From assembly GCA_018136815.1 (NCBI GenBank), contig CM030938.1:2563915-2627914 (forward strand): 64,000 nt of DNA, given 5' to 3'. This DNA is from Isochrysis galbana. Its lineage: Eukaryota > Haptophyta > Isochrysidales > Isochrysidaceae. The position numbers and the translations under genes were made by a program. A model generated the notes under the pieces. That model was not told the origin of the DNA and did no database searches. It saw only the letters and a program-made list of their open reading frames with translations. Shown in pieces: positions 20,717-31,642 of the stretch; within the stretch, counting starts at the first letter, position 1, and every line of letters starts with the position of its first letter.

Positions 20717-21440
20717 TATCACATGGCATACAATCCGTACCCTGTGATGGAATGATGCCTAGGTCACGGTAGTGGCACCTTACATTAGCATGGTACCTAT
20801 TGGTATGTCACTACTCTTTTCGAGGAAAAAAAAAGACAGAAGAAATTTTGGCTATACTCTACTGCTATCAGCTACGGGGGCCCCATCACACTCACGGTGC
20901 TGGCTCACGCCATCACCTTAACCTCATACTCTCACTCTCACTCTCTTTCTGCTTCCTGCTACCCACTACCCCCCCTTCATTCTCCATTCCTGCTGCTCGT
21001 CATGTGTCCCCGTTTTAAACCGTTTTCGAGGCGAGAGACTGAAACCTCAGGTCCGATTTTTCTCCGCCCCGCCCCCCTCCCTTCATGGGACCCCGAAACA
21101 CTTTAATTTTTTCCCGACCCCCTCCCTCCCCCCAAAATCCAAAATGAGGGCGTGGCGAGCGTGTTCATTTCTTCTTGAGCGCGGCTTTTTGCAACATTGA
21201 ACCTTGCTTCCGCCTCCGGGGTCAGGAATATTTTGTCTGTTTTGGAAAAGCGGTAGAATTTCACTTTCCAAAGTGCAAGGAAGAGAAGGATGTACAGCGC
21301 GATACTCACTCCAACCCCAATCCCGATGCCCTTGGACGTCCATCAAAGCACCCACAGCACTAAGGTTAGACTCACACAACAAGAAAACTCTGACGCCTTG
21401 AAGGAACAGGCGGGGTTGATGGACGGGGTGGCGGGACGCG
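20717..21440. other. Interval before the GT-D gene, with an LTR fragment and a small membrane ORF
   Basis: On the minus strand, 21,345-21,398 resembles the start of the copia LTR. Next to it a minus frame (about 21,330-21,103) reads GIGIGVGVSIALYILLF as a membrane span, then KVKFYRFSK and an acidic tail. It lacks an ATG before the span, so it may be a 3' exon or chance. The rest is CT-rich. Confidence 0.35.
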
Positions 21441-21443
21441 CCG

Positions 21444-22828
21444 ATGCCGCCTCGCCTCTCCACTCTGTACCCTCAAGTGGCGTCCTCGTCGATGGGAAAC
21501 GAGCTGATCGCGCAGAAGCTGGCCTCTTCGACGCCATTTATCGCCGGCCGGCTGGGCACCAATGAGATCTGCCTGATGGCACTCAACGGCTCATTTGCAG
21601 CGCGACACATGATGCCGCGCTGTTCAGGCGGCGGGTTCCATGGGACTTCAGGCATCTACCCGGAAACGCCGGCGATGCTCGACGAATTCCTGAAAATCTA
21701 TGTGGCAGCGGTGCGGATGCTCGGCCCCAACGATCTATTGGCCTCCTTCCGTGACCGCGCGAAGAAGGAGCTGCCCCTCTTCGCAAAGTTCGCACCACAG
21801 ACACCCATCATGGAAGCGGCTGCACTTGCACCCTTCTTCTTCGGGAGCCCGTGGTCTCGCAATCTCGCCAATCGTACGGTGGCAATCATCCACCCTTTTG
21901 CGGAGACTATTTCGTGTCAGCTGCGGCGGCGTTCCCTCCTGTTCAATGATCCAGATGTGCTGCCAGCCTCCACAGTATTCAAGATTGTCCCCATGTTCCA
22001 GGCACTTGGCAGGCTTGAACCACATGAGTCATGGGTGGAAACGCTCCAGGTGAGCATATGTCGAACTGCTGCATTGCATGTATTCACACAGCATCTACTC
22101 CTGGAGCGAGTAGACGAGCAGCTCTGTCTATCAGATGTGCATCAAGCATGGACTCTCACAGATCCTCCCACGTGGACATAGGCTAGTAAGCAGCGCATTG
22201 CAGGTGCAGGCCCATTTGATGTGGCCATCATCGGCGCAGGCTCCTATGGTATGCCACTAGCGGTCTATATCCGACACGAGCTTGGCCGCTCAGCTGTTGT
22301 CATGGGTGGCTTCACACAGGTATTGTTTCGATCCCCTTTCCTTCCCGTTGTCTCGAAAGGGTAGTTCTTTTTTTCGAAAGGGTAGTTCTCGTTGAGACAT
22401 CCAGCGACTTCTTGTGCTCTTACCTGTTGTCTCCTTGACTAGCAGTGGCCATTACACACACCTCTGCAATGAATAATGGCTCATAGATGTACCACGGCCT
22501 CGTGCAGGTCTTATTTGGTATCAAAGGCGAGCGTTGGGAAGATAAAGGTGCAGGTGCACCGAAAGTGCACCGCTTGGAGCACCAAGCAGGTGGGTATTGG
22601 ATCTTTCCTCTATCGGCGGACACACCTCGTGGCGTAGTCGTCTCACGGACGCAAGGGGCCCAATACTTTGCAAGCTCACGGCGCGAGATACTCTCCGAGT
22701 GCCCGGTGACGGTCGGCGTTACGAACTCGTCGTCGGCAGTGGATCGCACAAATCGTGCTAGAGCGAGAAAAAGACGAGACGACGCTTCGGTGAAAGTTGA
22801 GTTCTTGGAGACCGACTATTCATACTGA
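21444..22828 (+). CDS. GT-D fold glycosyltransferase-like protein, three exons (about 350 aa)
   Basis: Exons 21,444-22,049, about 22,194-22,319 and 22,508-22,828 join in phase 0. Intron 1 has a clear donor but two possible acceptors (22,190 or 22,193). The protein carries PFIAGRLGTNE near residue 31, a proline-rich PETPAMLDEF segment, GSPWSRNLANRTVAIIHPFAETI, then GPFDVAIIGAGSYGMPLA with an alternating strand pattern, and VLFGIKGERWE. I recognise these in order from the bacterial GT-D glycosyltransferase domain (formerly DUF1792), which adds sugars to glycoproteins or capsule components. I see no signal peptide. The tail after GGYWIF is Arg-rich and diverged. A eukaryotic copy suggests old transfer from bacteria, or a wider family than I know. 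Confidence 0.75.
22350..22396 (+). repeat. Direct repeat in intron 2 of the GT-D gene
   Basis: TCGAAAGGGTAGTTCT occurs twice, separated by a short T tract. It sits in the intron, so it does not affect the product. Confidence 0.7.
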
Positions 22829-23087
22829 GCTCAATCACAATCCCAGTGTGGCTACATGTTGTCACCACGCGAGATCGATATCTCTCGACCAATCGCTTTG
22901 AAGAGTTATGCACTGTTGCATACACTACACCGACGGTCCGTTCAAGACAGTGCTGTTGTCGGGATTCGAGTGTGCTTCCACCACTCTCCACCCTTCCGCC
23001 TAGCCCCTCCTTTGTAAGCCAACGAACAAGGCAGATGGAGGACGGGACGGTCGTTTCTACTAAGCGGTGCGAGGTGCATCCCTGAAG

Positions 23088-23225
23088 GACTACAACACTG
23101 ACCACGCAAAACATACCGCACACACCGGCATGCGCTACGTTCTTCGCGTCTTGCGTGACGGTGCAACAACACTGACCACGCAAAACATACCACGCTGGCA
23201 TGCGCTACGTTCTTCGCGTCTTGGC
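23088..23225 (+). repeat. Tandem duplication of about 70 bp
   Basis: CAACACTGACCACGCAAAAC, then GGCATGCGCTACGTTCTTCG, occur twice with small differences in the spacer. No gene is seen from 22,829 to 23,240. Confidence 0.75.
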
Positions 23226-23239
23226 TGACTGTGACTAGT

Positions 23240-23530
23240 AGGTCGCGTTCCGTCGAAAGTGGAACGTATCTTTATCTTCATAACATTCCATATTCTCATA
23301 CCAATCCGCAATGGAAATGGTAAATATGAAGTTGAAAGATGTCACAGCATGTTGTATGATAATAGTAGTACCTTACATAATACTAATTCAGAGATACGCT
23401 GTTTTCGCCATCCTTGCTACCTGTTGCAGCTGCAGTCATCCAAATCCCAACCTCCCGTTCCATCGATTGTCCCCCGTTCGCCCCGCCCTCGATAGTCCGA
23501 TGGTCCAACCTCCGCGTCCTCTGTCCGGCC
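23240..23530 (+). mobile_element. Left end of a GTTCCGTC-family DNA transposon with AT-rich filling
   Basis: AGGTCGCGTTCCGTCGAAAG opens an AT-rich stretch with short frames. The terminus matches those at 30,446 and 53,325 and, inverted, 44,760-44,795. Confidence 0.5.
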
Positions 23531-23532
23531 CT

Positions 23533-24078
23533 CTAGGCCTCTCCGCGCCCCCGGCCGCTCTCATTGTCACACGCCATCTTCTTGCGCGCGATCATGCGAG
23601 CAGCGCCCCAGTAGCGGTCGCGATGCTCATGGTCATAGGCCCACATGGCCGTGCGATCTCTTTTGCAAGCGACCGTGCCCACACGCGTGTCGTGGCGAGA
23701 CACACCTTCGCGCTGTGCGCGTCGCTTGACGGCCGCAAAGAGAGTCTCGACGCCAGTACTCGTCGTTGGACAGCCGTCCAAGAGCTTCCGCATCGCTGGC
23801 GTCACCTTCTCGGCCGAGAACTTGCCGCCAAACACGAACTCAGCAGCGTGGTTCTCCAACGCAGGGATCATCGCGGTGAAGGCGGCCGTAAGCATCTCGC
23901 AAACCAACCGTCGAGACTCCGGATCGGCGGCGAGCGACGCTACCGGATTCTCTGCATGTCCATGGTCCATGGCCGCCCGACCGCCTCGAGTCTTCATTGA
24001 CGGCGCCGAGCGCGGGAGCACGCGCTGGCCCTTGGCCTCGGCGAGGAAAGTGTCGAGGCGCATCGTTCCCTCAATCAC
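23533..24078 (-). pseudogene. Transposase C-terminal fragment (181 aa)
   Basis: The frame has LVCEMLTAAFTAMIPALENH, then CPTTSTGVETLFAAVKRRAQ and DHEHRDRYW. A helical region ending in a Ser/Thr-Glu-Phe-Lys box is typical of the end of hAT-like and related DDE transposases. The zinc-finger ORF at 27,472-27,963 may be the matching N-terminal half of a related element. The family is uncertain and the product is not complete. Confidence 0.45.
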
Positions 24079-24079
24079 C

Positions 24080-24420
24080 GCGGACGGATCGGTGGCCGCC
24101 TCTCGGAGCCAGCCATTGCGAGGCCGACAGCCGGCGATCGGCCGACGCGGAACCTCCGCGTTTCTTATTTATGGGGATTCGCCCGACATTCACTGCTTTG
24201 ATTCCGTCACGCGCGCGATCCTCCCATTCTCCCAAAATAGACCTCCATGGGCCGGACAAGGCGGGGGAGCCACTCACCGACGCCATGGAGCTTTTCGTGG
24301 GGTAGAGGGGGTTCGCGGGGGGGGGGGGGGGGGGGGGCAGGTAAGGGGGATCCATGGGGAATCCTTGGACACCCAGGAGGGATGGAAAATAGTGGTTAAA
24401 AAGCGTGAGTGACCGGCCTA
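24080..24420 (+). repeat. Repeat shared with 39,495-39,810
   Basis: The two copies are nearly identical: GCAGCCATTGCGAGGCCGAC, CCTCCCATTCTCCCAAAATA, a run of more than 15 G, GGAATCCTTGGACACCCAGG and GTGAGTGACCGGCCTAG. The last 80 bases also occur at 32,690-32,755. These are ends of one transposon family. Confidence 0.8.
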
Positions 24421-24469
24421 GCTCAAGACGTCTTGGGATACCCTCGTGGCAGGTTCTCGGGGCGCAGTC

Positions 24470-24910
24470 GCAGTCACTTATTTCTCGAGGACTGCTCGCG
24501 GCGCGAGCTGTTAAGAGGGCCATTCTTCTTCACGATAATAAAACATCTGAGCGTTAGTACAACTACTAGTCCACTACTCCCACTAGCCCGGTACGCTATC
24601 ACGACACCCCTCAGCGCACCTGCCCGTACGCCTTGACATGTGCTAGTGCTACAGACACATACGTTTATGCACCCTTCAAATCTCAAATCTCCCCCCTCAC
24701 AGACCGCAGACCCCTCGCTGCATTATAACTCCCCACAAGTTACAATGAGGGAAAATCCAGAAATCCAGTGAGGCGGACCGACCTACGTCAGGCGACTCGC
24801 CAAGAAAAAGTAAGGGGAGTGGGGGGGGGGGAGGAACCTCTCGTCCGTGAAGCTGAACGGCCCTTATAGCTCTCGCCCCGAGCATTCCTCGAGAAATAAA
24901 AGACTGCGCC
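24470..24910. repeat. Inverted pair of repeat-A ends
   Basis: The plus end at 24,476-24,540 (TTATTTCTCGAGGACTGCTC) and the minus end at 24,770-24,905 (GGCGGACCGACCTACGTC ... ATTCCTCGAGAAATAAA) face each other. They match the two ends of repeat copies A and B in opposite orientation. Confidence 0.6.
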
Positions 24911-25629
24911 TCGAGATACCTGCCACAAGCCACAAGGGTCCCCGTAGGCCGTAGGCGCCTTGAGCCTCTCCCTCCTCCCTCCTCCCTCCCTCCTCATCCT
25001 CATCTCCTTCCTGGCAAAATCTAATAAGGACGAAACCAGATGAAGCCGGGAGGAGATCTGAGCTGGCAGCCAAGCGGATCTGCGAGCAGGAGATCGATCG
25101 AGCTCGCGCACGAGACGGCAAAGACTATTGGTAAAAGACATGCGGCTCAGTTTGTGAGATTCAGATTGATCTCAGATCACATGCTGCCGTCGATCTCGGC
25201 TCGCGCGCCAATCCGCGATCCGGCATACCGTGCATCTTGGATGGCTATCGCCAGCGTGCACAGAGCGCCCACAAGATTATTGAATGACGGGCGCGCACTC
25301 CCGGCCCCGGCCTGGCGGACTGGTCGCTGAGCTCAATGGTTCCTCAGTCAACCATGGGCGCTGTCAGGATTGCAGGACACAGGTAAGGGATACCGGATTC
25401 TCTCTCATCTCTCCAGTGGGCACATGATTACGACTCGCACGCTCGATTTTCATACCGTCTTCCCCCTTCCCGCCCCCGCCCCATCCGAGACGCTGAGAGA
25501 TGGAACGAAAGTCAAGCGCGACCCGAGGCGATTGCGCTCATCCTGACAGCTTGCAGCTGCCAGCGAGCCTCTCACTCGGACGCCTCGGCGCTGCTTTCCT
25601 CCACACAGACACCAGCCGCCTGCGGACAG

Positions 25630-26898
25630 ATGGATTCGTGGGGCGAGCTGGGGCTCCTGTCCGAGCTGCCAGCGAATGCGACGCACTATGAATTCACTCG
25701 AGCCATGCCGGATCTCATCTCGAGGAAGATCATTTGGGGCTGGTGGGGCATGGCGAGCCTGCTCGCAGCCGGCGCCTCATCTTCAATCATGGCGGGCGTC
25801 ACAGCGAGTCCCAAAGCGCGATCATCGGCTTTCAATATATACTTGGTCGCTTTGGCCGTACCAGACTTTGTTGGAAGCTTCTTCTGTGCGTTCACGTGCT
25901 GGATCAACTTCTCATATGAGGTGTACACCGGTGGCGATCTGATGTGTGCTTGGCAGACAGGTGCAACCACATTTGGCATCGCTGGCTCCTTCTGGATGAA
26001 TGCTCTGGTTGCGCGCGAGATCCACACCCTTCTGCGGAAGACCCACGCAATGAGGCTCTACACACCGCCCACCCATCGCATGGTCGTCCTCAAGTCATCA
26101 GCCGTCCTGTGCATGGCTGCACTGTTCTCGTCTCTCCACCTCTGGGGCCTCCCATTTAAGCATTTTCCGATTCACGGACTGGCTTGCGTAGCAAGTTATT
26201 ACGATCACACATCCTCGCTCTTTGTCTACTTTGCCGTCCTTCCTCTAGTCGCCGGCATCCCGACATGCTACATTTGCTTCATCGCCTTTGATTGCTGGCG
26301 ACGAAAACTTTTGAGGCTCGAAACTACGAACAGGATTCAGCAGGCGACCAAGGGCTCGCAACGCATGAGGGGGGCAAGTGAGCCATATTCTCAGCAGCGA
26401 CTCGTGCAGCGGCGCCGACAAGCGCGAGAGCTCACACTATATTACTCGCGCATTTTCGTAGCAGTGCTGGTGATATGGGTTCCAGCAACCATTTGCCTCT
26501 TATTCATCCGGTTGCCCCACGTGTGGGGCATGTTTTCCGGGGGGTTGCTAGCGCACTTGCAGGGATTCGTTTCGGCTCTCGTGTGCTTGACAAAAGCCGA
26601 CGTCCGAGAAGCTGTCATCCAGCTGTACACATGCGGGAGCCTCAACTCCGAGGCGCGCCGCAGCGTCGTGCTGCCAGTGCCGGGCTGCAACACAATGGAT
26701 CTGAGGGGATCGCACTGTTTTCACGACGCCGGGCGACGAGCTGAGACTCGGCTGGATAGCAACAACAGCCAGAATAGTGATGATAGTGACGATGTTCAAG
26801 GTGCTCACTCGCAAGATGAACGATTTCAAGCTGCGACAGCGCACGTGGTGGTAAGTGTGGATGATGACGCAAGCCAAGTTGGGGCTACCGCAACCTGA
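25630..26898 (+). CDS. Seven-helix G-protein-coupled-receptor-like protein (422 aa)
   Basis: The short N terminus has one NAT glycosylation site. Seven hydrophobic helices follow at about residues 36-58, 72-95, 105-132, 152-172, 193-218, 276-298 and 305-325. Helix 3 begins with a Cys (MCAWQTG) that could pair with the Cys in the second extracellular loop (LACVAS). The long third intracellular loop is basic (RRRQARELTLYYSR). Helix 6 has the proline-containing IWVPATICLLF, and helix 7 ends with a helix-8-like DVREAVIQLYTCG. This architecture resembles the cAMP-receptor-like and GPR1-like receptors of protists and fungi. The ligand is unknown. The tail is Ser/Asp-rich. Confidence 0.8.
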   Translation: MDSWGELGLLSELPANATHYEFTRAMPDLISRKIIWGWWGMASLLAAGASSSIMAGVTASPKARSSAFNIYLVALAVPDFVGSFFCAFTCWINFSYEVYTGGDLMCAWQTGATTFGIAGSFWMNALVAREIHTLLRKTHAMRLYTPPTHRMVVLKSSAVLCMAALFSSLHLWGLPFKHFPIHGLACVASYYDHTSSLFVYFAVLPLVAGIPTCYICFIAFDCWRRKLLRLETTNRIQQATKGSQRMRGASEPYSQQRLVQRRRQARELTLYYSRIFVAVLVIWVPATICLLFIRLPHVWGMFSGGLLAHLQGFVSALVCLTKADVREAVIQLYTCGSLNSEARRSVVLPVPGCNTMDLRGSHCFHDAGRRAETRLDSNNSQNSDDSDDVQGAHSQDERFQAATAHVVVSVDDDASQVGATAT

Positions 26899-27400
26899 TT
26901 CTGAGCTTTACTCTATTGAATAACGAGCCCTGGTCTTGCGCATCAGAGACTGGGTTGAGGCTTCCCTGCCTCCACCCGTTTGATATTGATCGACTTTGAT
27001 TTTTTTGTGGTCCATGCTGCTTTCGACTTCTATATTTTGTATATTGACTCGAGCTGGCACATTTAGCCTATTTTGTTGCGCTAAGTATCTTTACATTTGC
27101 GTGTGTGGCTGCCTCCTCTTTTTTGTCCAGGTGCATGATAATACAACCTTTTGATATTCTTACCGCACTCGCGGCGAATGGAACCACTACCTACTACATG
27201 TAGCACGTAGTATACTTTCTGCACCCCCACTCCCCCGGCCCTTCTCCCCCCGCCATCAGGTGGCTCCCCCCGTACACTGCTAGGGGGATTGGGGTGAAGG
27301 GCTTAGATATGGTCCGGTGGCCCGCGCCGCACCCCCCCCCCCCCCGGTGATCCGTTCCCCCCTTCCTCCTACGCCTCCCGGGCTGGCGGCGGCGGACAGG
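26899..27400. other. Spacer after the receptor gene
   Basis: The first part is AT-richer and is probably the 3' untranslated region. At 27,225-27,365 there is GC-rich repeat sequence with CCCCCCGTACACTGCTAGGG, also seen inverted at 39,860-39,910, and a C-run. No gene is seen. Confidence 0.5.
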
Positions 27401-27471
27401 CGGCTTGCCTTCATTTGGTCTCCTTTCCCTCAGGGTTTCTTCCCCTCCCTGTGGGGACTCTCACCCTTACC

Positions 27472-27963
27472 ATGAGCCCCCCCGCGAGCACACACGAGCG
27501 GGACAGGAAGCAGAAGCATTTACCCCCGGTAGGGGTGCGTGGTGCGCGTCGAGGCAGTTCACGTAAGACGCCCGAGCCAACAAAGGTATCCCCGATGGAC
27601 CGCATCAAGGGCTTCCCCGAGGACACATTCACGGTCGCCGCCTCGAAGCTCTTCTGCCGGGCATGTAAAGAAGAAGTCTCGTTGCTCTTCACCATCGTCA
27701 AGGGTCACGTGAACTCCAACAAGCACAAGGCTAACAAGATCGCGTACCGCAAGGCGGAGGAAGCCAAGGACGAGCGCAAGGCTTTCATGGACGATTACTA
27801 CAAGGACAATCCCGACGAGGCGGGCAGCACCATCGAGGGAGAGACCGTCGCCTTTCGTTGGGAGGTAGTGGAGGTGTGCCTTGAGAGTGGCATTCCGATT
27901 GAGAGGATCCGTGCGCGGTTCCCGACCGCCTCTGCGTCCAGAGTCCCCCCGCGGAAAGAGTGA
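27472..27963 (+). pseudogene. Transposase N-terminal piece with a C2H2-type finger
   Basis: From the ATG at 27,472, the frame has FPEDTFTVAASKLFCRACKE, then HVNSNKH. The C-x2-C and H-x5-H spacing fits a BED or C2H2 finger at the start of a hAT-like transposase. The chain ends after FPTASASRVPPRKE, directly at the start of the 152-bp tandem repeats, so the catalytic part is lost. Confidence 0.5.
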
Positions 27964-27969
27964 ACGCAC

Positions 27970-28545
27970 GGCGTGCACCTTCCTGGAAGTTGCTATGCGC
28001 ACGCACGGCGCCCCGCGGGGGGGGGAGCCGATGTGCATACGCACGGCGTGCACAATGATTGCAAGTAATCACACGTGCTGCGCAAACGAAACATCTCGTA
28101 TATGGCTACTTTACGTTAATGTGGGCCTTAGGGGAAAAAGTTTCTATGCGCACGCACGGCGCCCTCGCGAGGGGGGAAGTCGATGCGCATACGCACGGCG
28201 TGCACAATGATTGCAAGTAATCACATGTGCTGCGTAAACGAAACATCTCGTATACGGCTACTTTACGTTAATGTGGGCCTTAGGGGAACAAGTTTCTATG
28301 CGCACGCACGGCGCCCCCGCGGGGTGGCCGATGCACATCGCGCCGTGCCCATAGTTACAAGTAATCACAATCGAAAAGCACCGACACGGCGCCCTCCGGG
28401 GGGACACGCGTCGCGGGAAGCAGGGAATGTTACGCTAGTCTACATTTAATTTTAAAATAACGCTGTGTACAACTGTGGACATTCGATCGCTCAATTCGAC
28501 TCATGTCCCACATTTGACGGAACGACACCTTAGGGCCATTCTCTT
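27970..28545 (-). mobile_element. DNA transposon part with 152-bp tandem repeats (inverted relative to 53.3-54.0 kb)
   Basis: A unit of 151-152 bases begins at 27,989, 28,140 and 28,292, the last being incomplete. It contains CACGGCGTGCACAATGATTG, CGAAACATCTCGTAT and TTTACGTTAATGTGGGCCTT. It is followed by ACGCTGTGTACAACTGTGG and the terminus GACGGAACGACACCTTAG (ends 28,545). The same order appears inverted at 53,325-53,930. Open frames inside the repeats are not genes. Confidence 0.75.
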
Positions 28546-28959
28546 CGCCAACATGACAAGCTCGGCCAAGACAGCCCAGACAGGCATGGGCAGAGAACCC
28601 TAAGAAAAGGATCGACCTGAACGATTTGAACCCCATACACACACACACAACACACAACAGGCAAGCAAGACGAGTTAGTCCCCACTGCAGAGATGCGCAC
28701 ACTAGACACTAGCCTCGAACCCGGGGGTAGCATACATCATAGGGAACATCCCAGACGGTCTCCCGACGGATCGACGGACACACAAGCCGACGACACCAAC
28801 CACGAATGAAGCGATGCATGACCGAACACACAACACGTACACACGCACCCACGCACCCCCGGAGACACATAGACTTTACACAGACTAACAACATCCTCGA
28901 GACCATCGACACACGCCACCAACTTTGAAGGCGACGACAAGCAACACCAGAAGGCTGCC

Positions 28960-29350
28960 CGGAACCCACTCTCTGAACCGGGCCCAAGGTAGCGCACCTG
29001 GGCCGGACCCCGGAGACCAAAGATAAGGGAATGAAGGAGGGAAGGCGTCAGAGTTTTATTGTTGTGTTAGTATAACCTTAGTGCTGCGGGACCGTAGCCC
29101 TTCGACGGCAACGGAGCCCCTACCCCGCGATGGGGGTGTGCGCGGTTGGCGCATGGCTCGTCCGGTGTATATGGCCAGGAATGCTAGCTAACAAGATGTC
29201 ATACGACGCTATGTTCCAACGGAAGGGGAGGAAGTGGACTCATGGGAGATCAGGGCGTCGAGCGTCGAGAGTAGTGGCGAGGTACTAGATAGAGTACCGG
29301 ACGGCTAGTAGCTCTAGTAGGTGTGTAGCCCGGAATCTTCATGTGTTCTT
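28960..29350. mobile_element. LINE 3'-end fragments and a degenerate copia LTR
   Basis: 28,960-29,035 matches the LINE 3' region (complement of CCGGGGTCCGGCC). 29,046-29,215 resembles the copia LTR with CAACGGAGCCCC and GCATGGCTCGTCCG. 29,310-29,350 has GTAGGTGTGTAGCCCGGAAT, the LINE tail sequence. Confidence 0.6.
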
Positions 29351-29572
29351 ATAAACTTTCGGACATCTGCCGCGAGTGCGACGCCCGCTCTGCCTCGCGA
29401 GGTGGGGCCAGGGTGACGAGGGGGGTGGGGGGGGGGGCTCCGGCAGGCGTGGGAGACTGTGAGTACAGCTCTTTCCTGGCGCAGCCACTTGTGCGGTACA
29501 GGCGGCTTCGCCTGTCAGCCGGGCTTCAGGGCCACGACGTCATTGGATCCACAGTGCTTTGAGAGGCGAAGA

Positions 29573-30349
29573 ATGTGGAGAGGGATGGGCGCTGGCCGTG
29601 TGCCGGTGCTGCCCTTGCGGGCTGCGTCCACCTTAACCCACGAGATGTCACGCGACGAATACGTGCAGACGATGGCAAGGCGTATCTCTTACTCCCGTAC
29701 ATACACGGTGTTCTACATCACCGTCATCTTGGCATCACTAGTTGAGGTGCTGCAGCCCGGGCGAGTCGGTTGTGAGCTCACCACTCAGGGGATCTGCGGG
29801 CCCGATTTCGCATCCAATAAATACACGCTCACGCGAAAGTTTATTCTCTTGCAGGTCGTATGGATTGTCATGCCCAGCTCCTCAACTGGAGACCATCGCA
29901 AACTCGCGGGCCATCTTCCAACATCATCATTGTTCTCAGCAGTGGAGACATACGTCACGCTGGGGCTCTGGGCCGAGCTTGGAGTGCGGGCAGCGATGCA
30001 GCAGCGCGCGTTCTGTGCCCACCGTGCCAACTGGGTGGACATGGCGGTGGCCGCAGTCTCTCTGATGACGTCGCTACTTATCCTCGTTGGCCTGGAGACT
30101 GCGGCGGAGATGATAGTGGCTGAGGCGGTCATCACCACACGTGTTGCCTTTCGGTTGATGAGACTGGTTTCTATTTCCCATGCATTCCATCAGCAGCAGC
30201 AAGCCGCTGGCCACAAACTTGATCTATCGATCGACACGCCTGCAAGTTGCGATTTTTCCTTGGAGCAATTCACCGGAATAGCGGAAGACTCGGCTGAGGT
30301 CAGCACTTGGGAGGCTGGGATGGGACAAAGGCGAGAGCCCCTCAAATGA
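29573..30349 (+). CDS. Voltage-sensor-like membrane protein (258 aa)
   Basis: The ATG at 29,573 (MWRGMGAGRV) is preferred; a second is at MGAGRV. Four membrane segments are arranged as in a voltage-sensor domain. S1 is TVFYITVILASLVEVL. S2 begins VETYVTLGLWAEL with an inner Arg (GVRAAM). S3 is NWVDMAVAAVSLMTSLLIL, with an Asp at the usual place. The S4-like helix TTRVAFRLMRLVSISHAF has Arg spaced three to four residues apart. No pore domain follows; the C-terminal 60 residues are polar. It could be a stand-alone sensor, a proton channel or the first quarter of a channel with unseen exons. A splice-like interval between S1 and S2 would break the frame, so I read through it. Confidence 0.55.
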   Translation: MWRGMGAGRVPVLPLRAASTLTHEMSRDEYVQTMARRISYSRTYTVFYITVILASLVEVLQPGRVGCELTTQGICGPDFASNKYTLTRKFILLQVVWIVMPSSSTGDHRKLAGHLPTSSLFSAVETYVTLGLWAELGVRAAMQQRAFCAHRANWVDMAVAAVSLMTSLLILVGLETAAEMIVAEAVITTRVAFRLMRLVSISHAFHQQQQAAGHKLDLSIDTPASCDFSLEQFTGIAEDSAEVSTWEAGMGQRREPLK

Positions 30350-30439
30350 CCATGTATGACATAGCAGGCGTCAAGATGTGGAGGTGTGCGGGTGTGAAGG
30401 CAAAACACGCCCGGATCTGGATAGTTTGTATAGTTTGGC

Positions 30440-31330
30440 TTGTTGAGTAAAGGTCACGTTCCGTCGAATATGGGACAGACTCAATTTGAGCCACCAAATG
30501 TCCATAGTCAATTTATATTACTACAATAAACTCAGGCAACATTTACATTAAAAAACATCTGAAGATTCGGGGCCAACACCTATTGCTAGGCTGGAATCCT
30601 CTACCTTAGAAAAAACATCTGAAGATTCTGGGCTACACACCTACTGTACTAAGGCATCCTCCTATCTGCACTGACATCGCCCTTCATTTCTCTTCCCTCC
30701 ACCTCCTCCCCTTCCCCTTCCCCCCGTCATTCCTTTGTCTTTGGTATCCGGGGTTCGGCCCAGGTGCGCTACCATGGGCCTAGTTCAGAGTGCGGGTTCC
30801 GGGCCGGCCTGTTGATGGTCTGGTGTGTTTGTTTGGCCAGTGACAGTGACGTCCGGGTCCGGGTTACATGTATCCTCGATGGCGTGCGTCTTATTTCGAA
30901 ATGTCTCTACACGTGAGTGTCCGGCCACAGATGTGTCCTCGTCTCAGGCGTGTTTTACAACGGACAACGGGTTCTCCGGCTATTATATATGATATATGCC
31001 GCCCCCAGCGATTTTGCGAGTGCTTGTAGCTCTATGCTGGGTTCTAGAAATCCTTGTGTACCTAGTGTGAATAGGAATAGTGGATAGACTATATGATAGA
31101 CATCATTCATGTCTATGCCCTTTTTTTCGGCAGTCTGCCCATGCCTGTCTGGGCGGTCCGAGCCGAGTCTGTCGTGTTCGCATAGAGCAGAGCCTTGCTT
31201 AGTTAGAGTCGTGTATCTAGACTTCTCGCACTGTCGTCGCGAGGCACTCCAAGGCATGCCCCCATCGGAGGCTGCCGTGGTCGCGGCAATCGAGGCAACT
31301 TCGGCCGATGACTTCACTTAGTTCTTTCGT
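30440..31330. mobile_element. Transposon end and LINE 3' region
   Basis: 30,446-30,530 is a GTTCCGTC-family end. Two LINE tails (AAAAAACATCTGAAGATTC) lie at 30,551 and 30,609. The stretch to about 31,330 resembles the 3' region of the 3341-4990 element in complement. A minus frame (31,317-30,955) may be degraded element coding sequence. Confidence 0.55.
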
Positions 31331-31618
31331 TCTCTCGTCCTCGTTTCTTCTTTCACGACCTGCCCGCGTATGGCTCTCGCATTTGCCCCGCATGGTGCTT
31401 TCCCCCCCCGCGGGAAGAGAGGTATGGCTTGCCCCCCTTTTCGAGCACGGAGAATCAATCTCCCTTGGGGGCCGTGCGTGATGTCATCGTCCAAGGCCGT
31501 GTTTCAAAAAGGTAAGCGCCGACTGATATCGACGAAGAGCACAGGAAAGGCCGCGTTGTGACTGGGTGGATCTGACCACACTGCCCAACACCCAGGTAAA
31601 ACTCTCGTAAAAGAGGAA

Positions 31619-31638
31619 AAAACTATTGTTATAGTTTT
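31619..31638. repeat. 5'-terminal hairpin of the 1.03-kb element
   Basis: AAAACTAT TGTT ATAGTTTT is a perfect 8-bp stem with a four-base loop. It ends exactly four bases before the ATG, as in the related elements. Confidence 0.85.
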
Positions 31639-31642
31639 AGCG

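Noticed and set aside
24300-24340. Telomere or recombination hotspot at the G-run
   Set aside because: The same G-run occurs in the sister repeat at 39.7 kb, so it belongs to the repeat and has no telomeric unit structure.
29855-29939. An intron inside the voltage-sensor-like gene
   Set aside because: Donor- and acceptor-like sites exist, but removing the 85 bases shifts the frame and destroys the S2-S4 segments.
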